Assembly (NCBI GenBank): GCA_903813345.2
Contig: CAIIXF020000001.1
Coordinates: 7,507,098 to 7,571,097 of the forward strand
From: Owenia fusiformis
Taxonomy: Eukaryota; Annelida; Polychaeta; Sabellida; Oweniidae
Direction of reading: 5' to 3'
Length of the DNA stretch: 64,000 nt
This document shows positions 12,444-24,400 of the stretch, piece after piece; positions within the stretch are counted from its first letter, which is position 1; each line of letters starts with the position of its first letter. The notes under the pieces were generated by a model. The model was not told where the DNA came from and made no database searches. It worked only from the letters and a program-made list of their open reading frames with translations. Both the position numbers and the translations under genes were made by a program.

Positions 12444-13508
12444 ATGTCGCAAACCACTATCAAAAACTTTTACAAAGGAAATACCAATTCTAGCCAAAAT
12501 GGCGTCGGTGAAGATCGATCTCGAGACAGGGCTAGAGCAACTCACTCAGATAGACCTCCAAGCAAGAGAAGACAGGCTGGAGACAGCAAGGGGAAATATA
12601 GCATACATGGAAGTGATAGTGAAGATGACACGGCCATGACTGAGTATCATAGTGACTCGGATACATTCGATAGTGCCAACGTGGAACCGGAAGTACTTAC
12701 AAAATCATGGATGGAGAAACTTTTGAAAACTGCCCTGGACAACCAAGAGAAGAAAATAGAAGCAATGGTTAAAAGCTCGGTAAAGAAGACCATTCACAGA
12801 GCACTAGAAGCTACCAATTCGAGACTCTCTGACATTGAAAAAGAAAACTCTGAGCTTAAGCAACAGGTACTCGATATGAGGAAAACAATGACAGATATGA
12901 CTGAAGAAATAAACCATAACGCCCAGTACTCCCGGAAGAATACTGTACGGTTGCTCGGCATACCAGAATCTGCAGAAGGGAGTGCAGATGAGAACTGTAT
13001 ACAGAGTATATCTAATTGCCAAGCAGTCAAGGATAAACTCGATATTAATTGGAAAGAGACTGTTGAAGTAGCTCATAGAATTGGACGATTCGAGCGCCAA
13101 AGCAGGTATCCACGACCAATTATTGTGAAATTTAAATATCGAGGAGATAAGAACGATCTTCTTGCCACTAGACATAGACTTAAGGGAACTAGAGTCATTG
13201 TTTATGAGGACTTAAGTCCAAGAAACCGTAAGCTTCTTTACACTGTAAAGAACAACGAAGAAGTTGAATCAGCATGGACGTCAAATGGTAACATCAAGGG
13301 TCGTCTTAAACGCGGAGATGTCATGACCTTCAACATATCATCCGATGTGGATGTCCAGGTCCAACAACAACTAGCCATGCCCAGACCTAATAGACCCCCC
13401 CGTCCATCTAACCCAGTAGTAAGGGGTAACTCAAGTGAAACACCGACCGAACAGGGTGCATCAGGGTCTACAACAAATGATGCCACAAAGCCAGTTACAC
13501 CCCCATAG
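12444..13508 (+). CDS. LINE ORF1 coiled-coil RNA-binding protein
   Basis: 354 residues. The N-terminus is basic and Ser/Asp-rich (SKRRQ near 40), followed by an amphipathic coiled coil (about 90-160, heptads such as LSDIEKENSELKQQVLDM). Next comes a globular part containing NTVRLLGIPES, VEVAHRIGRF, PRPIIVKFKYRGDKNDLL and VYEDLSPRNRKLL. That series is typical of the RRM-like plus C-terminal domain of L1-type ORF1 proteins. The tail is Pro/Thr-rich and contains no zinc knuckle. The family role is to trimerise and coat the element's RNA as an RNP and chaperone. It is in a different frame from ORF2 and 1.35 kb upstream of it. Confidence 0.85.
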   Translation: MSQTTIKNFYKGNTNSSQNGVGEDRSRDRARATHSDRPPSKRRQAGDSKGKYSIHGSDSEDDTAMTEYHSDSDTFDSANVEPEVLTKSWMEKLLKTALDNQEKKIEAMVKSSVKKTIHRALEATNSRLSDIEKENSELKQQVLDMRKTMTDMTEEINHNAQYSRKNTVRLLGIPESAEGSADENCIQSISNCQAVKDKLDINWKETVEVAHRIGRFERQSRYPRPIIVKFKYRGDKNDLLATRHRLKGTRVIVYEDLSPRNRKLLYTVKNNEEVESAWTSNGNIKGRLKRGDVMTFNISSDVDVQVQQQLAMPRPNRPPRPSNPVVRGNSSETPTEQGASGSTTNDATKPVTPP

Positions 13509-14860
13509 ACCACACTACATTTATGTATCTAACAATAGTAAGATGAACGAACTCACTTTGGTGTTATTCTGTAAGTACTGTAATCATCAGATATGAGTGA
13601 CTGTCATTATTGTCTATATAGATCTTCATTAAGTTGTGAACATGACACAAACCTGCGATCAACAATGATAATTAGGTTATCTCTCACTCAGGACAATTTA
13701 CTTATTTCTAGATGTAATATTCTTTACCTTGCACCACAGATTTACAGTCTGGACAATATCGTATTGAGAATACATGTATACCAAAAAGTGCCCAAGTCTA
13801 GTTTTTAAACCTTTATGATATCCACAGATCAAGTTTGATATCATAACCATGAGAAATCTATTCATTTCTGGTGAGCCCTTCATGCACATTCTCATGTTTC
13901 CGTCACCAATATAAACAAAGTCACGTGAGTGGTATCACGTGATCAAAACAACCGTTTCCGGTCAGTATGACCTGTGATAACTTGAAGTTTCGAAGCACTC
14001 GATGTTATTCTGGATTTTAAACGACAAATCGATGGGATATTGTGTATTGAAGTTGGCGACAGAAACAGCAAGGTAATGCATATGATATATGAGAATCCGA
14101 GTGCTATATAATGTAAACTAAATAGTCAAAATTATTAGTATAAAGTAGAAAGCTACCGGTAAGATTTGGATCAATTTTTTCATTCAATCCAGTAAGCATT
14201 TGTGATTTAACTGATACAGTTTTCAGACACTGCATGTACTCGGTTTTTCCCATATCATTATAACATTGGTAATATAGCCTAGCTTTCAATAGTGTAACAC
14301 GGTGTTTTTGTTAGCGTTCAAGGAGCTTAGCGGGCACCCAAAGGGGAGATTGAAAAGTGTATTTGTAAATAGTCTATTGTATTTGTGTAAATGTATTTTT
14401 AGAGCATTAATTTGTATTTTGTACGAGTTAGTGTGGGGGGGGGGGGAGTTACTGTTGATGAACGTAGTACCCTTTGGGAACCCGCGTAACCTGTACATAG
14501 GAGTTACCTAAATTTGGAGATCCTGAAAGCTGTTCGTTACTTCTTATTTTCGTGTGACTGTATTGTTTATAAATGAATATCTTATTATATGAGGAACTCA
14601 ACAAATTACTAATATCTAGGCACTGTTCCTCATATGTTTTAGGAATTTCTGCATTTCCAGGCAAACCAGTATGTTGGCAAAATGCATATATGTACTTGTA
14701 ATCAGACTGATGTATTGGTTTGTGTTTGATTGTGTTTGTGTTTGTTTTGCTTGCTCATCCAAGTCACATGTATCTAATTGTACACGTACATGTAGCTCAT
14801 ACTTTTCAAATGAACTTATCAAGAGTCCCTATAGCCCTGCAAGATCAGGAATAGGGTAAT
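13509..14860 (+). other. Inter-ORF spacer of the LINE
   Basis: 1352 bp with no recognisable coding sequence. A paired TCACGTGAGTGGTATCACGTGA lies near 13920, and CGAAGCACTCGATG near 13995 resembles the end of the element at 10681-10878. A G-tract of 13 lies near 14436. The length suggests an internal insertion or an internal promoter for ORF2. Confidence 0.4.
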
Positions 14861-17800
14861 ATGCCCTGTTGTACTGAATCATGGAGAAGAGCAGTTGGAC
14901 TTTTTAATTGGCACCACATATTAAGCTTGGAAAACATATTGGAACCGGGCTCTCAATTGAAATGTGAATACTCTACTGAATTTTACCAGCTGACTGTTAT
15001 TTTAGTTGCATTTTTAACTCTCTTACTGATTGTAGGAGGGTTACATGTATCTAGTTGTAAATTGCAAATTCTGCCCTTTGTCTTGGTATTTGCATTTCAC
15101 ATAGTCTACATTTGCATTATTTTATATACCATGTTGTCTATAATAAGATATTTGGTGAGTCTCTATTCACATACAATACCAATTATACTTAATATTTCAT
15201 TACTAACTGTGGTCATTTCATGTATACCTGGATCTACATTACTTATACATAATCCAAGCCACATGTATTACTTATTGCTCCTACTATGTGGGGATATTGA
15301 AAGTAATCCAGGCCCATCAGATGACTTAAAAATTTTGTTCAGCAACATTAACAGTGTGAAGGCAGACTCACTAAATCGCTTAAATTTCCTGAAAAATTAT
15401 GCAGCAAAGGAGGAGTTTCATATTATAGCCCTATGCGAATCGGGTAATATCACACCTGAAGATCTAAAATCAAAGAATTTTGACATAAGTAACTATGGCG
15501 CACCAAAATTTTGCTCAAACTCTGGCAGAGGCTTGATTTTATGGTCCCATGATTCTGTTGAAGTAAAAATTTTGGATCAATTTAGATCAGCTGACCTGGT
15601 CAACTGCTGGATTGAAGTTAAACTAAACTTCAAAACATTTCTATATGGATTTTTTTACAGATCACCATCAATGAATGCTAATGATACCAGGCGGTACTTC
15701 TCTGATTTCAAAGATAATATATCTAATGTGGCAATACATCCGAATAATGGGATATTTATTAATGGGGATTTTAACGCAAGAAATGATGTATGGTATGAAC
15801 ATGATCATAACAATTTAGCTGGAACTGAATTATTTAGTACATTAACTGAACTTGATCTTTTGCAACTCGTCTCTGAACCAACCAGAGTCAGGCAGAACTC
15901 AAAGACATGCATTGATTTACTCATAACCAATTCCGAACATGCGATTTCTCACAGAGTTGATCCCCCGATTGGAAACTCTGACCATTGTGCAATTGTGTCA
16001 ACCATAAGATCGAGGATTCCAAGAGAGCCATCTATTAAAAAGACCATGTGGAACTTCAGTAATGCTGATCTACAGCAACTTAATGCCAATATTACTAACT
16101 CTGATTGGAGTTTCATATTTGAAGACTCTGTCAATAGTGCAACCAATAGATTTATTGATAATTTTATGTCCATAATCAAGACAAGTATTCCTTGCAAAAT
16201 TTTTTCTACACGTTATGATGATCAACCATGGTTTAATAGCTCAATTAAAAAGGAAATCTATAAACGTAATAAACTTCATCATAAATTCAAAGCAACAGAT
16301 AACATAGAATTTTATGAAAAATATGTGACCCAAAATAGAAAAGTAAATCTATTGATTAGCGAGGCCAAAGCAAACCACGAAATCAAACTCAGAGAAAAGA
16401 TTGATAATGTTTCAAAAAACTCTACAGAATATTGGACTTTAATCAAAACTCTTTTGGGTAAAAATCATACAAGCTCATTTCCTGTTCTTATTGATCCTTT
16501 GACAAATATCTCAGCATGCAGCAGCTTTGAAAAGGCTGAAGCTTTTCTAAAATATTTTGCAAGTAAAAACTGTGTTGATATTAATAATACCAATGAACCA
16601 CCACTTGAACTTAGAACAAATACAATATTGCCAGAAATCAGAACTTCTCCACAGGAGGTATTTGAGCTGTTCTCTAACCTAGATGTAAATAAATCCCATG
16701 GACCTGATGAGATAACCAACAAAATGATTAAACATAGCGCCTCTTCTCTTTGTCTTCCTGCCAGTCAATTGTTTAATAGAATTTTAGATGAGAATATTTT
16801 CCCAGACATCTGGAAAGAAGGCACTGTCATCCCAATATTTAAGAAAGGGGACAGAGGCACAATAAGTAATTATAGACCAGTGACCCTCTTATGTACTTTT
16901 TCTAAAATATTGGAAAGGATCATCCATAAGAGATTACTTCTCCACTTGCTTGAAAATAATTTATTATACAAACTCCAAAGTGGCTTTTTACCCAAACATA
17001 ATACAGTGAACCAACTTATTCATATTGTTCATGACCTCCATACTAACATCGATAATGGTAAAAATGTGCGTTCCATATTTCTTGATCTCACGTCAGCGTT
17101 TGACTTAGTTCCACACCATCTTCTTTTAAAAAAACTAAAAGCCTATGGATGTAATGACAATTTTATCTCCTTAATGACATCTTATCTTTCAAATAGGAGA
17201 ATACAAGTACGGGTAAACAATAGTTTATCCAAATGGTCAAAAGATCGGGAACAGCGTAATGCCAATTTTGATCCTAGCCATAATGGTAGTCATAATTTTA
17301 CCATAAATGCGGGTGTGCCGCAGGGGTCTGTTTTGGGACCCCTATTATTTCTAATTTATATTAACGACTTACCCGACAATCTCAACTCAAAAACTTTTAT
17401 TTTTGCTGACGACACTTCACTGTATGATGCGTATGATAAAAATGAAGTCTTTTTAAACATTAATCAGCCATTACAAGATGACCTTGACACTTTACACCAA
17501 TGGTCATTACTATGGAGAATGAAATTTAAAGCTCAAAAGAGTGCTGACATAACTTTCTCGGGACAACGCACCCAGAATATTAACCAATCTCCCCTAACTT
17601 TGGGAGGTGAAGAGATACCCATTTGCACAACGCATAAACATCTTGGACTAGTCCTGGATTGTAAACTTAATTTCAATGCCCATATAGATCAATTAATTGG
17701 TAAAATAACCTCCCTAATTAGACCCTTGAAAGCTCTCTGTAAAAATTTACCAGGTAAGCACCTTGAAAAAATCTATAATGCCTATTTTTTACCACACTTT

Positions 17801-18628
17801 GACTATTGTGACATAATCTATAATAAAGCCTCCTTAGCAAAACTACAAGCTCTCGACAGACTGCATTACAAAGCAGCATGCCTGGTGTCTGGTGCTATCC
17901 ATGGATCAAGTACAGACAAAGTTCTTTCCTCTATTAATTGGAAAACCCTCTCCTCGAGAAGAGATGAACATTTAAAAATTTTCTTATTCAAAGCTCGCTT
18001 CAACTGTTTCCCACCCTTTATTTGTGACCTAGTTCGTACATATGAAATCACTCATACCAGAGACCTCAGATTCCAGCATGACTATAGAATTCCGAATCAT
18101 TTGAGTTCATCTTGTGGTAAATCCACTATTTTTAATTCCATGAAGGTTTGGAATAAACTGCCAGCAGCGATTAGAGTTGGTCAACCCATTTCAAGGTTTA
18201 AAAGGTCAGTGAGAGAGTACACGAGCCTTGTCTCTGTATCAACTACTAAAATGACTAGGTGCATGCCAAGGCAAATAGAAATCAAATTCAATAGACTAAG
18301 AGCTGGTCTACTTTTGAACAGTCACTTTTATTCTCATAATTTCCTGTCGGTAACAGATCCCAAATGTCAATGTGGTGAAAAATTTCAAACCACTGAACAC
18401 TTTTTAATCAAGTGTCCACTGCTCCTTAATGAACGTGAAGTTCTTCTTGCAGGACTATCAGACTTGGACTGTTTACGAGATTTTGAAGCATACTCAATTC
18501 AAAGGAAAACACATTTTCTATTAAATGGAGATGAAAATTTGGACTTTGAAACAAATGAAAAACTGATTGAAATCACTGCTCACTATACATTTCAAGCTAT
18601 ACTAAGTCTGGGACAGGGTAATTTTTAA
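14861..18628 (+). CDS. LINE ORF2: hydrophobic leader, 2A, endonuclease, reverse transcriptase
   Basis: 1255 residues. Residues 1-137 contain three or four hydrophobic stretches (about 43-60, 68-95, 105-121, 136-142). A canonical 2A motif, GDIESNPGP, follows at 144-152. Next is an APE-type endonuclease with LFSNINSVK at the start, GDFNARND near 304 and NSDH near 372. The reverse transcriptase has ISNYRPVTLL, FLDLTSAFD, GVPQGSVLGP near 817 and the catalytic FADD at 848-851. Near the C-terminus, CQCGEKFQTTEHFLIKCP is the Cys/His motif common in CR1/Jockey-type elements. No stop or frameshift interrupts it. If 2A works, translation yields a membrane-prone leader and a separate EN-RT protein starting at Pro152. 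In-frame ATGs further in are possible alternative starts, but the leader plus 2A make 14861 convincing. Confidence 0.93.
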   Translation: MPCCTESWRRAVGLFNWHHILSLENILEPGSQLKCEYSTEFYQLTVILVAFLTLLLIVGGLHVSSCKLQILPFVLVFAFHIVYICIILYTMLSIIRYLVSLYSHTIPIILNISLLTVVISCIPGSTLLIHNPSHMYYLLLLLCGDIESNPGPSDDLKILFSNINSVKADSLNRLNFLKNYAAKEEFHIIALCESGNITPEDLKSKNFDISNYGAPKFCSNSGRGLILWSHDSVEVKILDQFRSADLVNCWIEVKLNFKTFLYGFFYRSPSMNANDTRRYFSDFKDNISNVAIHPNNGIFINGDFNARNDVWYEHDHNNLAGTELFSTLTELDLLQLVSEPTRVRQNSKTCIDLLITNSEHAISHRVDPPIGNSDHCAIVSTIRSRIPREPSIKKTMWNFSNADLQQLNANITNSDWSFIFEDSVNSATNRFIDNFMSIIKTSIPCKIFSTRYDDQPWFNSSIKKEIYKRNKLHHKFKATDNIEFYEKYVTQNRKVNLLISEAKANHEIKLREKIDNVSKNSTEYWTLIKTLLGKNHTSSFPVLIDPLTNISACSSFEKAEAFLKYFASKNCVDINNTNEPPLELRTNTILPEIRTSPQEVFELFSNLDVNKSHGPDEITNKMIKHSASSLCLPASQLFNRILDENIFPDIWKEGTVIPIFKKGDRGTISNYRPVTLLCTFSKILERIIHKRLLLHLLENNLLYKLQSGFLPKHNTVNQLIHIVHDLHTNIDNGKNVRSIFLDLTSAFDLVPHHLLLKKLKAYGCNDNFISLMTSYLSNRRIQVRVNNSLSKWSKDREQRNANFDPSHNGSHNFTINAGVPQGSVLGPLLFLIYINDLPDNLNSKTFIFADDTSLYDAYDKNEVFLNINQPLQDDLDTLHQWSLLWRMKFKAQKSADITFSGQRTQNINQSPLTLGGEEIPICTTHKHLGLVLDCKLNFNAHIDQLIGKITSLIRPLKALCKNLPGKHLEKIYNAYFLPHFDYCDIIYNKASLAKLQALDRLHYKAACLVSGAIHGSSTDKVLSSINWKTLSSRRDEHLKIFLFKARFNCFPPFICDLVRTYEITHTRDLRFQHDYRIPNHLSSSCGKSTIFNSMKVWNKLPAAIRVGQPISRFKRSVREYTSLVSVSTTKMTRCMPRQIEIKFNRLRAGLLLNSHFYSHNFLSVTDPKCQCGEKFQTTEHFLIKCPLLLNEREVLLAGLSDLDCLRDFEAYSIQRKTHFLLNGDENLDFETNEKLIEITAHYTFQAILSLGQGNF
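15272..15316 (+). other. 2A ribosome-skipping sequence in ORF2
   Basis: Codons 138-152 read LLLLLCGDIESNPGP and match the D-x-E-x-N-P-G-P consensus. Skipping is expected between Gly151 (15311-15313) and Pro152 (15314-15316). A hydrophobic run directly before DIESNPGP is typical of active 2A peptides and of 2A sequences reported in other invertebrate LINEs. Confidence 0.88.
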
Positions 18629-19093
18629 CATTTGAGCTTGATACCACAACTTGGTACTGGGGAACAAGCAAACCAAACATCAACAAAAAAGAAAAAGCTT
18701 CTCTGAACATTTTGTGTATTTCTGAATATCAATTTTTATTTATCAAAATGTTTCAATTGCCGATAATGTTGTCCTGTCAACAATGGCAATTTGTAAAAAT
18801 GTAACCGATTGATTTTTAGAAATAAATATGAAGTATGTAAAAAAAAAAAAAGTTGCACGTTATCGCGGAAAAATGGTTTCGATGGATTCAGAACTTGCAT
18901 CAAAGGAAAGAATAGTAAGGAGGTTAAACTCAATAATGGCCCCAAGAAAATTCCTAATAATAAAGAACGCCGTTATTGAGTTTGACGACGTTGAACTAGT
19001 ATCTTAAGTGTAAGGGACGTAGATAATTCTCCCAAGTTGTAATCTTACAGCCAAAAGAATGCGCTCGTTACAGGACTATAGTCCTGGTACGGG

Positions 19094-21411
19094 ATAACAT
19101 ACATTACCTCCTTCTTCCCCCTGCTGTAACCAATTTGGAAGCGCCCGATTAAACTGAATCACGTGAATTATGCGCAATGACTTATACACAATTTCTGTCA
19201 CAGTGTTGCGACAGCCAATCAGATTGCGAGTTCTTAATCTGGGAAATGCTAACTGCTTATTGCAGGGAGTAAAAAGAAAGAATATATTTCTGGATTTTGA
19301 AGAGACCTTAAAAATTCAGGCAGTGTTGAGTTACCAATAAAATGGGCTCACAGATGGGTAAACAGCAGGTAATATGTAGTAAAATTAAAGAAAAGTATAT
19401 GATGATTCTAGCTGAAGTTAGAATTTTTCAGAATACTCACCATTTAATCACTTTTAAGACTATATTTGCGAAAATTGCGAAGTTTTACTGCGGCCACCAT
19501 CTTAAAACATCACTCTAGCGATTGGGGTCAGTGAATTCAAAAGGAGGAAGCCGAAACTACACCACTATAAAATCATAGATTTTCGGTCAAATATATATTG
19601 TTGCTATTTTTTTATCTTAATATTAAATTTGATTTGATTTTTTGTATGTTCATTTTTGTGTTTTTATCGAAAATAAGCCCAAAATTAATATTATTTCGTT
19701 TATATTTAGGGGAAAAGTTCACATTTTTGAAACAGCAAGTGCGAGCGTCCTTGAACTTTAAAGTTTTGTAAATCCAGTCGGTATGTGTTTTTCTCCTACT
19801 TTTGTCACGTTTATGTCTTTCAAATAATGAAAAATGAGTTCACAAGTTTATATAATTATTAAATACACCTATTTATGCCAAACGTGTCCATTTCAACCAT
19901 TGAAATTGTTAAATCCGTGAAGCAAACGCAAATGTTTACATTATAAAAATTACATCATCATTCAATCCCATTGGATTTGGAATGGGAAGTGAAAGTGAAA
20001 CTTACCATTGATTGTGCTTTGCTAAAGCCCTAGTTACACTAGCACTTTTATCACCGAAGAGTGCTCTTACGCCGGATAAATAGTTCAAGTGTAACAGGGT
20101 CCGTATCTTATCCGTATCCGTGTTATTGACCCTGCTAAAATGATGTATTAATACGGCAACTAAAATCCTGCGCAGGCTATAAGTGGTAAATGTAAACACT
20201 GCAGGGCTAACGCCGGCGATAAGGCGATATATATTTTAAAACTATAAAATAAACTTGGTGGCCCATCTTGCGCCATCGTCCTTCTTACCCTACTGTCCCC
20301 TAGCACTAACAAATGTTGATATGGCATTCCTTATTTTATTATGACGGATCTGAATATCGCATCTTAACCTTTTCTCAATATATGGTCCTGATCTCTTGTT
20401 TAAGACCAAGAAAATGGAACACAGTGACAGCATTTTCTGGCATCCTTCATTCACAAGTATCTATAAGATGGCTATGAGCGCATGCGTGTATAGTTTATAT
20501 AACTGGTGTTTGGATTCTTATGTAAATATCAAAATAATTTATATTGCCGTTCCAATGTTAGATGTAACAGGACTCGTATTTAGGAACACAGGCGTTACAT
20601 GACACTGACATTGTAGTGTAAATACTGTAAAAGAAGAGATAAGCTGTATCTCAAAGTTGAGGGTCTCATGATTCCTTTTTCATGAAAATCTTTTCAACTT
20701 TTCCATCATCTTTTATCTGAATAAATTGCTGCACTCAGCCTAGATGTGATGTTTTAGATCTAGTAACTTTCCATAGGGTTTTTCTGTGCTAGGAGTTACC
20801 GAGTGCCACGTCTTCCCTGAAGTGTAGTCGTACACTAGCCAAAATTATGCCAAAGGTAACTTCTCTGTAATTTGAGATAGCCCAAACCTTTGTGACTTTG
20901 GGAGAACTTACCAAATGAATGAAAGAATCTATTGAGGTAAGAAATAAAGGTGCATGACATTGACTTTTGAAAATAAATTCAAGTCTTAGAACTCAATGAG
21001 ACGACAGCATGACTACACCTCATGTAAGCTGTGGCACTTGATTAGTTGGGAAGTTATTTCTACCTCTTGCTTTAGCAAGAGGTTTCTTCAGTCCGTCATA
21101 CGCCAAGAACCAAATGTTCATGTTAATCTAGTATGGTACATATGTTAAGAGCGTAATCTAGACCATAATTTATATTGTCTACAGTGATTTCACTTTTAAT
21201 TTATAACTCATTTTATTGTTACAATTAGTGCTGTTTATATGTTTTTTTCCCGTTCCATAAAGATGTAACTCAGAGTAACAGTCAAACTCCACACTTTACT
21301 CTGCTAAGTATCCAAACCGTAATTACTTAAGAAGCTATAATTATCATAGTTCAATATTTTCTACATATACAATTTACATGGCATATCTGTTTACTTTATA
21401 GACCAAGGAAT
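19094..21411. other. MTRR upstream region; candidate noncoding exon
   Basis: No gene recognised. At 19342-19368 a short frame MGSQMGKQQ ends exactly at a donor (CAG|GTAATA). Splicing it to the MTRR acceptor at 21402 would be out of frame, so it could only be a 5' UTR exon with an upstream ORF, or chance. Around 20030-20100 an imperfect hairpin (AGTTACACT and AGTGTAAC) marks a probable MITE end. Confidence 0.3.
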
Positions 21412-24400
21412 ATGAAGCAGACCAAGAACAACAGGTTCCTACTTCTCTATGCATCCCAGACAGGGCAGGCCAAAGCTATTGCAGAGGAAATCAATGAGAA
21501 TGCGCCTCAACATGGTCTCAACCCAGAACTTCATTGTATCAGCCAAACAGAGAAAAAGGTACTTTAATAAAAGTTTTGGTAGTTGTCTTTCAGCCTTTTG
21601 ACCCCCCCCCCCCCTATTTTCTCATCAAAGTTGGGATGTTTGAGAGGGAGAGGCATTAGGACCTAGCAAGACTAAATGTTAGGCCTAGTTAAAAAGTGAG
21701 TATAGCCAAACACTGAAAAACTGATCACAAGATAGTATCCAAGTGTGCGATGAAAAGGTACTGCAGTGAAATTACCCTTTGCATTCGTTCAACTTCACTT
21801 CTTAAAAGAGAGCTTCATCTTCACTCTTTCAGTTTACAATAAATCTCTGATCTCACCGAGCCAATAAGAGTTCGTCGTCCAAATATGGATGACTTTCTAT
21901 ATGGACATTTCCTCTGACATTACCGCATTTACGTATTTAGCACGTGTTCCTTCCACTTCACTGATTGGTTGAGATTGGGTCAGCATTGGACATTTGGAAT
22001 GATTTATTACCCGGGCTGTCACAGGCACCAATCTTTGGGGCGGGGCTGCTAAACTTTAATATAGTCTATACTAGGCAGAGGGTAGCTTATAACTAGATTC
22101 TGCGAGCAGGGTACAGTTGAATATTTAACAATCATTAAATAATGATACCTGTAGAAAGTGGAGATTAGTTCATCCTAACAATTTACTCACCAGTCCAAAA
22201 AGTCACTTTACACATTAGGCTCATACTGTATACATGTGCTATAGTAATATGGTATAACTCCTTGAATAGAGTTAAATAGAGATTCCTATTCATGTATTCC
22301 AGTTTTCATTAGAGAGGGAATCCTGTGTTGTTATAGTAACATCAACAACTGGTGAAGGGGAACCACCAGATACAGCTCTTAAGTTCTGGAGACGGCTGAA
22401 GAAAAAGACATTACCAGATGATCACCTCAGCAAAGTCAACTATGCCCTATTAGGTAATAGTAATAGAGGTGGAATCACCCACTCATCTATTTGTCTGTCA
22501 ACAATTTTCAAACAATTGAAAACTGGATTTCCTGAAGTAATTCTCATGTCCATTTTTATCAGTTATAAATGCTATATTTAAGTACAGTATGACAACCATC
22601 ATTTTTACTTTTACTTTTGTTGTCCTCAAGGTTTGGGAGATAGTAACTACACTAACTTCTGTAACAATGGAAAGAACTTTGACAAGCGTCTCAATGAGCT
22701 TGGGGCAAAGAGATTCTATGAATGTGGCTGGGCAGATGAAGCTGTGGGGTAAGTACTTTGACAAACATCTCATTAAGGCCCTATGGATATTATTGATTTC
22801 ATTTTGTCCATGCAAATAAGTTTGTAAAGTGAGATAGCTGGAAAAAATCAAATGTTTAACAAAGCATTATTGATATAAAGTCTTTGAAATAATATAGAAT
22901 ATACATGTACAATGTTGTTTCCCAAGGTCTGTTTTGAACTTGGTTCAAATATAAGATATAACAGGCTGACTTTAAAAATATTCACTGTGTGAAGTCTTAC
23001 ATTTCTGCTTTAAACTTTCCTAAATCATCCCTTGTAATCAAATTCTTAATATTATAATTTCTTTGATTTCAGATTAGAAGTGAAGGTTGAGCCTTGGATA
23101 GAAGGACTATTCACCACATTGAAGACATTCCTGAACTTAAATTGCAATAATGAGCATGCTCCTTTAAACGGTGCCTCAAATATTGAAACTGAAGAGTCAA
23201 AGTCAACTCAAATTACAGACTCTCATGTAAAAAACCCTAGTCTCGAGGGAGGACCCTCAAATGAAGACACTAGCACAGAATCCAGTCAATGTATTATACA
23301 GACTATCACACCTCAAACTGAACAGACAAGTGAAATTCCTGACAATCCAACAAATGCTGCAATAACTTCAGAACTCAATACAGAAAATAAAAAAGAACCA
23401 AATGAAAAACCAAAAGAACCAAAATCTCAAGATTCCACAAATTGTGACTGTGATACTGTTGACCATACTATTACGCCATCTATTCATAGGTCTATAGCTC
23501 CTCTAAGTGAATCAGCTCTCACCCTGCCTCTGCTGACTCCTGCCTTCTATAAACTCACCTTCCATCCAGGAGAATCATTGGTAAGTTAAATCAACATTAA
23601 AAACTATTCAGTATTCACCCCAGATCTTTCAACTATGAGAATACCATGATCCAGCAGGTTTGACTTAAAAATGTCCAATTTGGTCAAACTTAAAATTTTA
23701 AATTCTGAATTCACAAATTGATGTGAATAGTCTTGTTCCTTATAAGTTTATGTGATTTGCACATGTAGAAAGAGATAATGAACTCAACCTTTATTCATAA
23801 AAGGTTATAAGATTGTTACACAAACCTTAGACACTAGACAAGTGTCACCCATTGACATATTTGACCCAGGTCAGTTCATTCAAAATTTCTCCAATCACTA
23901 TCTTGGTAAACATATCTTCTTCAAAATCCTATGAAACTGTATTTAATGATTATCTATATATGTTACATGACCTACAGAAAGAACCTATACAGAATGGCAG
24001 CCCTTTTCCATCAGCAAAATCTGATGTTGTTATGGCAACAGTTACCTCAGCAACCATACTTACAAGACATGATGCAGTAAAGACAGCCTTAGATGTTGGC
24101 CTGGATATATCAGTAAGAACTTAAATGTTAAATTATTAATAATTGTTGCTCTGGTTGATTGAATAACTAATACTTGTATTTCTAAAAAGGTACCATATCA
24201 CTGCATCATAAGTACTTCAGATTTGCTATTACTTTTGTATTTTATATTGAATATAAGTACATGAATGTTGGTCCAGTAAGACTCAAGCCTGCATTGAGAC
24301 ATAACTTAACAATATAATATTTCACAAATCATTGTAAATAACATTATGTGGCACCTAATACTCCCTCTTGGGGGTGACTCATAGCCACTACAACCTATAA

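Larger units (their letters stand above)
12280..18850 (+). mobile_element. Full-length non-LTR retrotransposon (LINE)
   Basis: The element has two ORFs and a 12-13-nt A tail. It is bordered by the 9-bp direct repeat AGTTGCACG at 12271-12279 and 18851-18859, which I read as the target-site duplication. The 5' UTR is about 160 bp, the inter-ORF region 1352 bp and the 3' UTR about 220 bp. Both ORFs are uninterrupted, so the copy looks young and possibly competent. RT and endonuclease motifs resemble the CR1/Jockey side of the LINE tree, whereas the A tail and the coiled-coil ORF1 are more L1-like. Confidence 0.85.
11133..19093. mobile_element. Older inverted-repeat element split by the LINE
   Basis: A ~97-bp segment at 11133-11230 reappears inverted at about 18996-19093 with roughly 80% identity by eye. 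Both copies contain the palindrome CAGGACTATAGTCCTG, then ATTCTTTTG, GATTACAAC, GGGAGAATT and CTTACACTTAAGATAC. Without the LINE the element would be about 1.4 kb. It also holds self-complementary hairpins at the same relative position on each side (11583-11638 and 18926-18988). The LINE is therefore a later insertion. A pair of unrelated inverted copies is the alternative. Confidence 0.5.

Noticed and set aside
19342-19368. MGSQMGKQQ as the true MTRR N-terminus
   Set aside because: Splicing to 21402 puts it out of frame with the flavodoxin domain.
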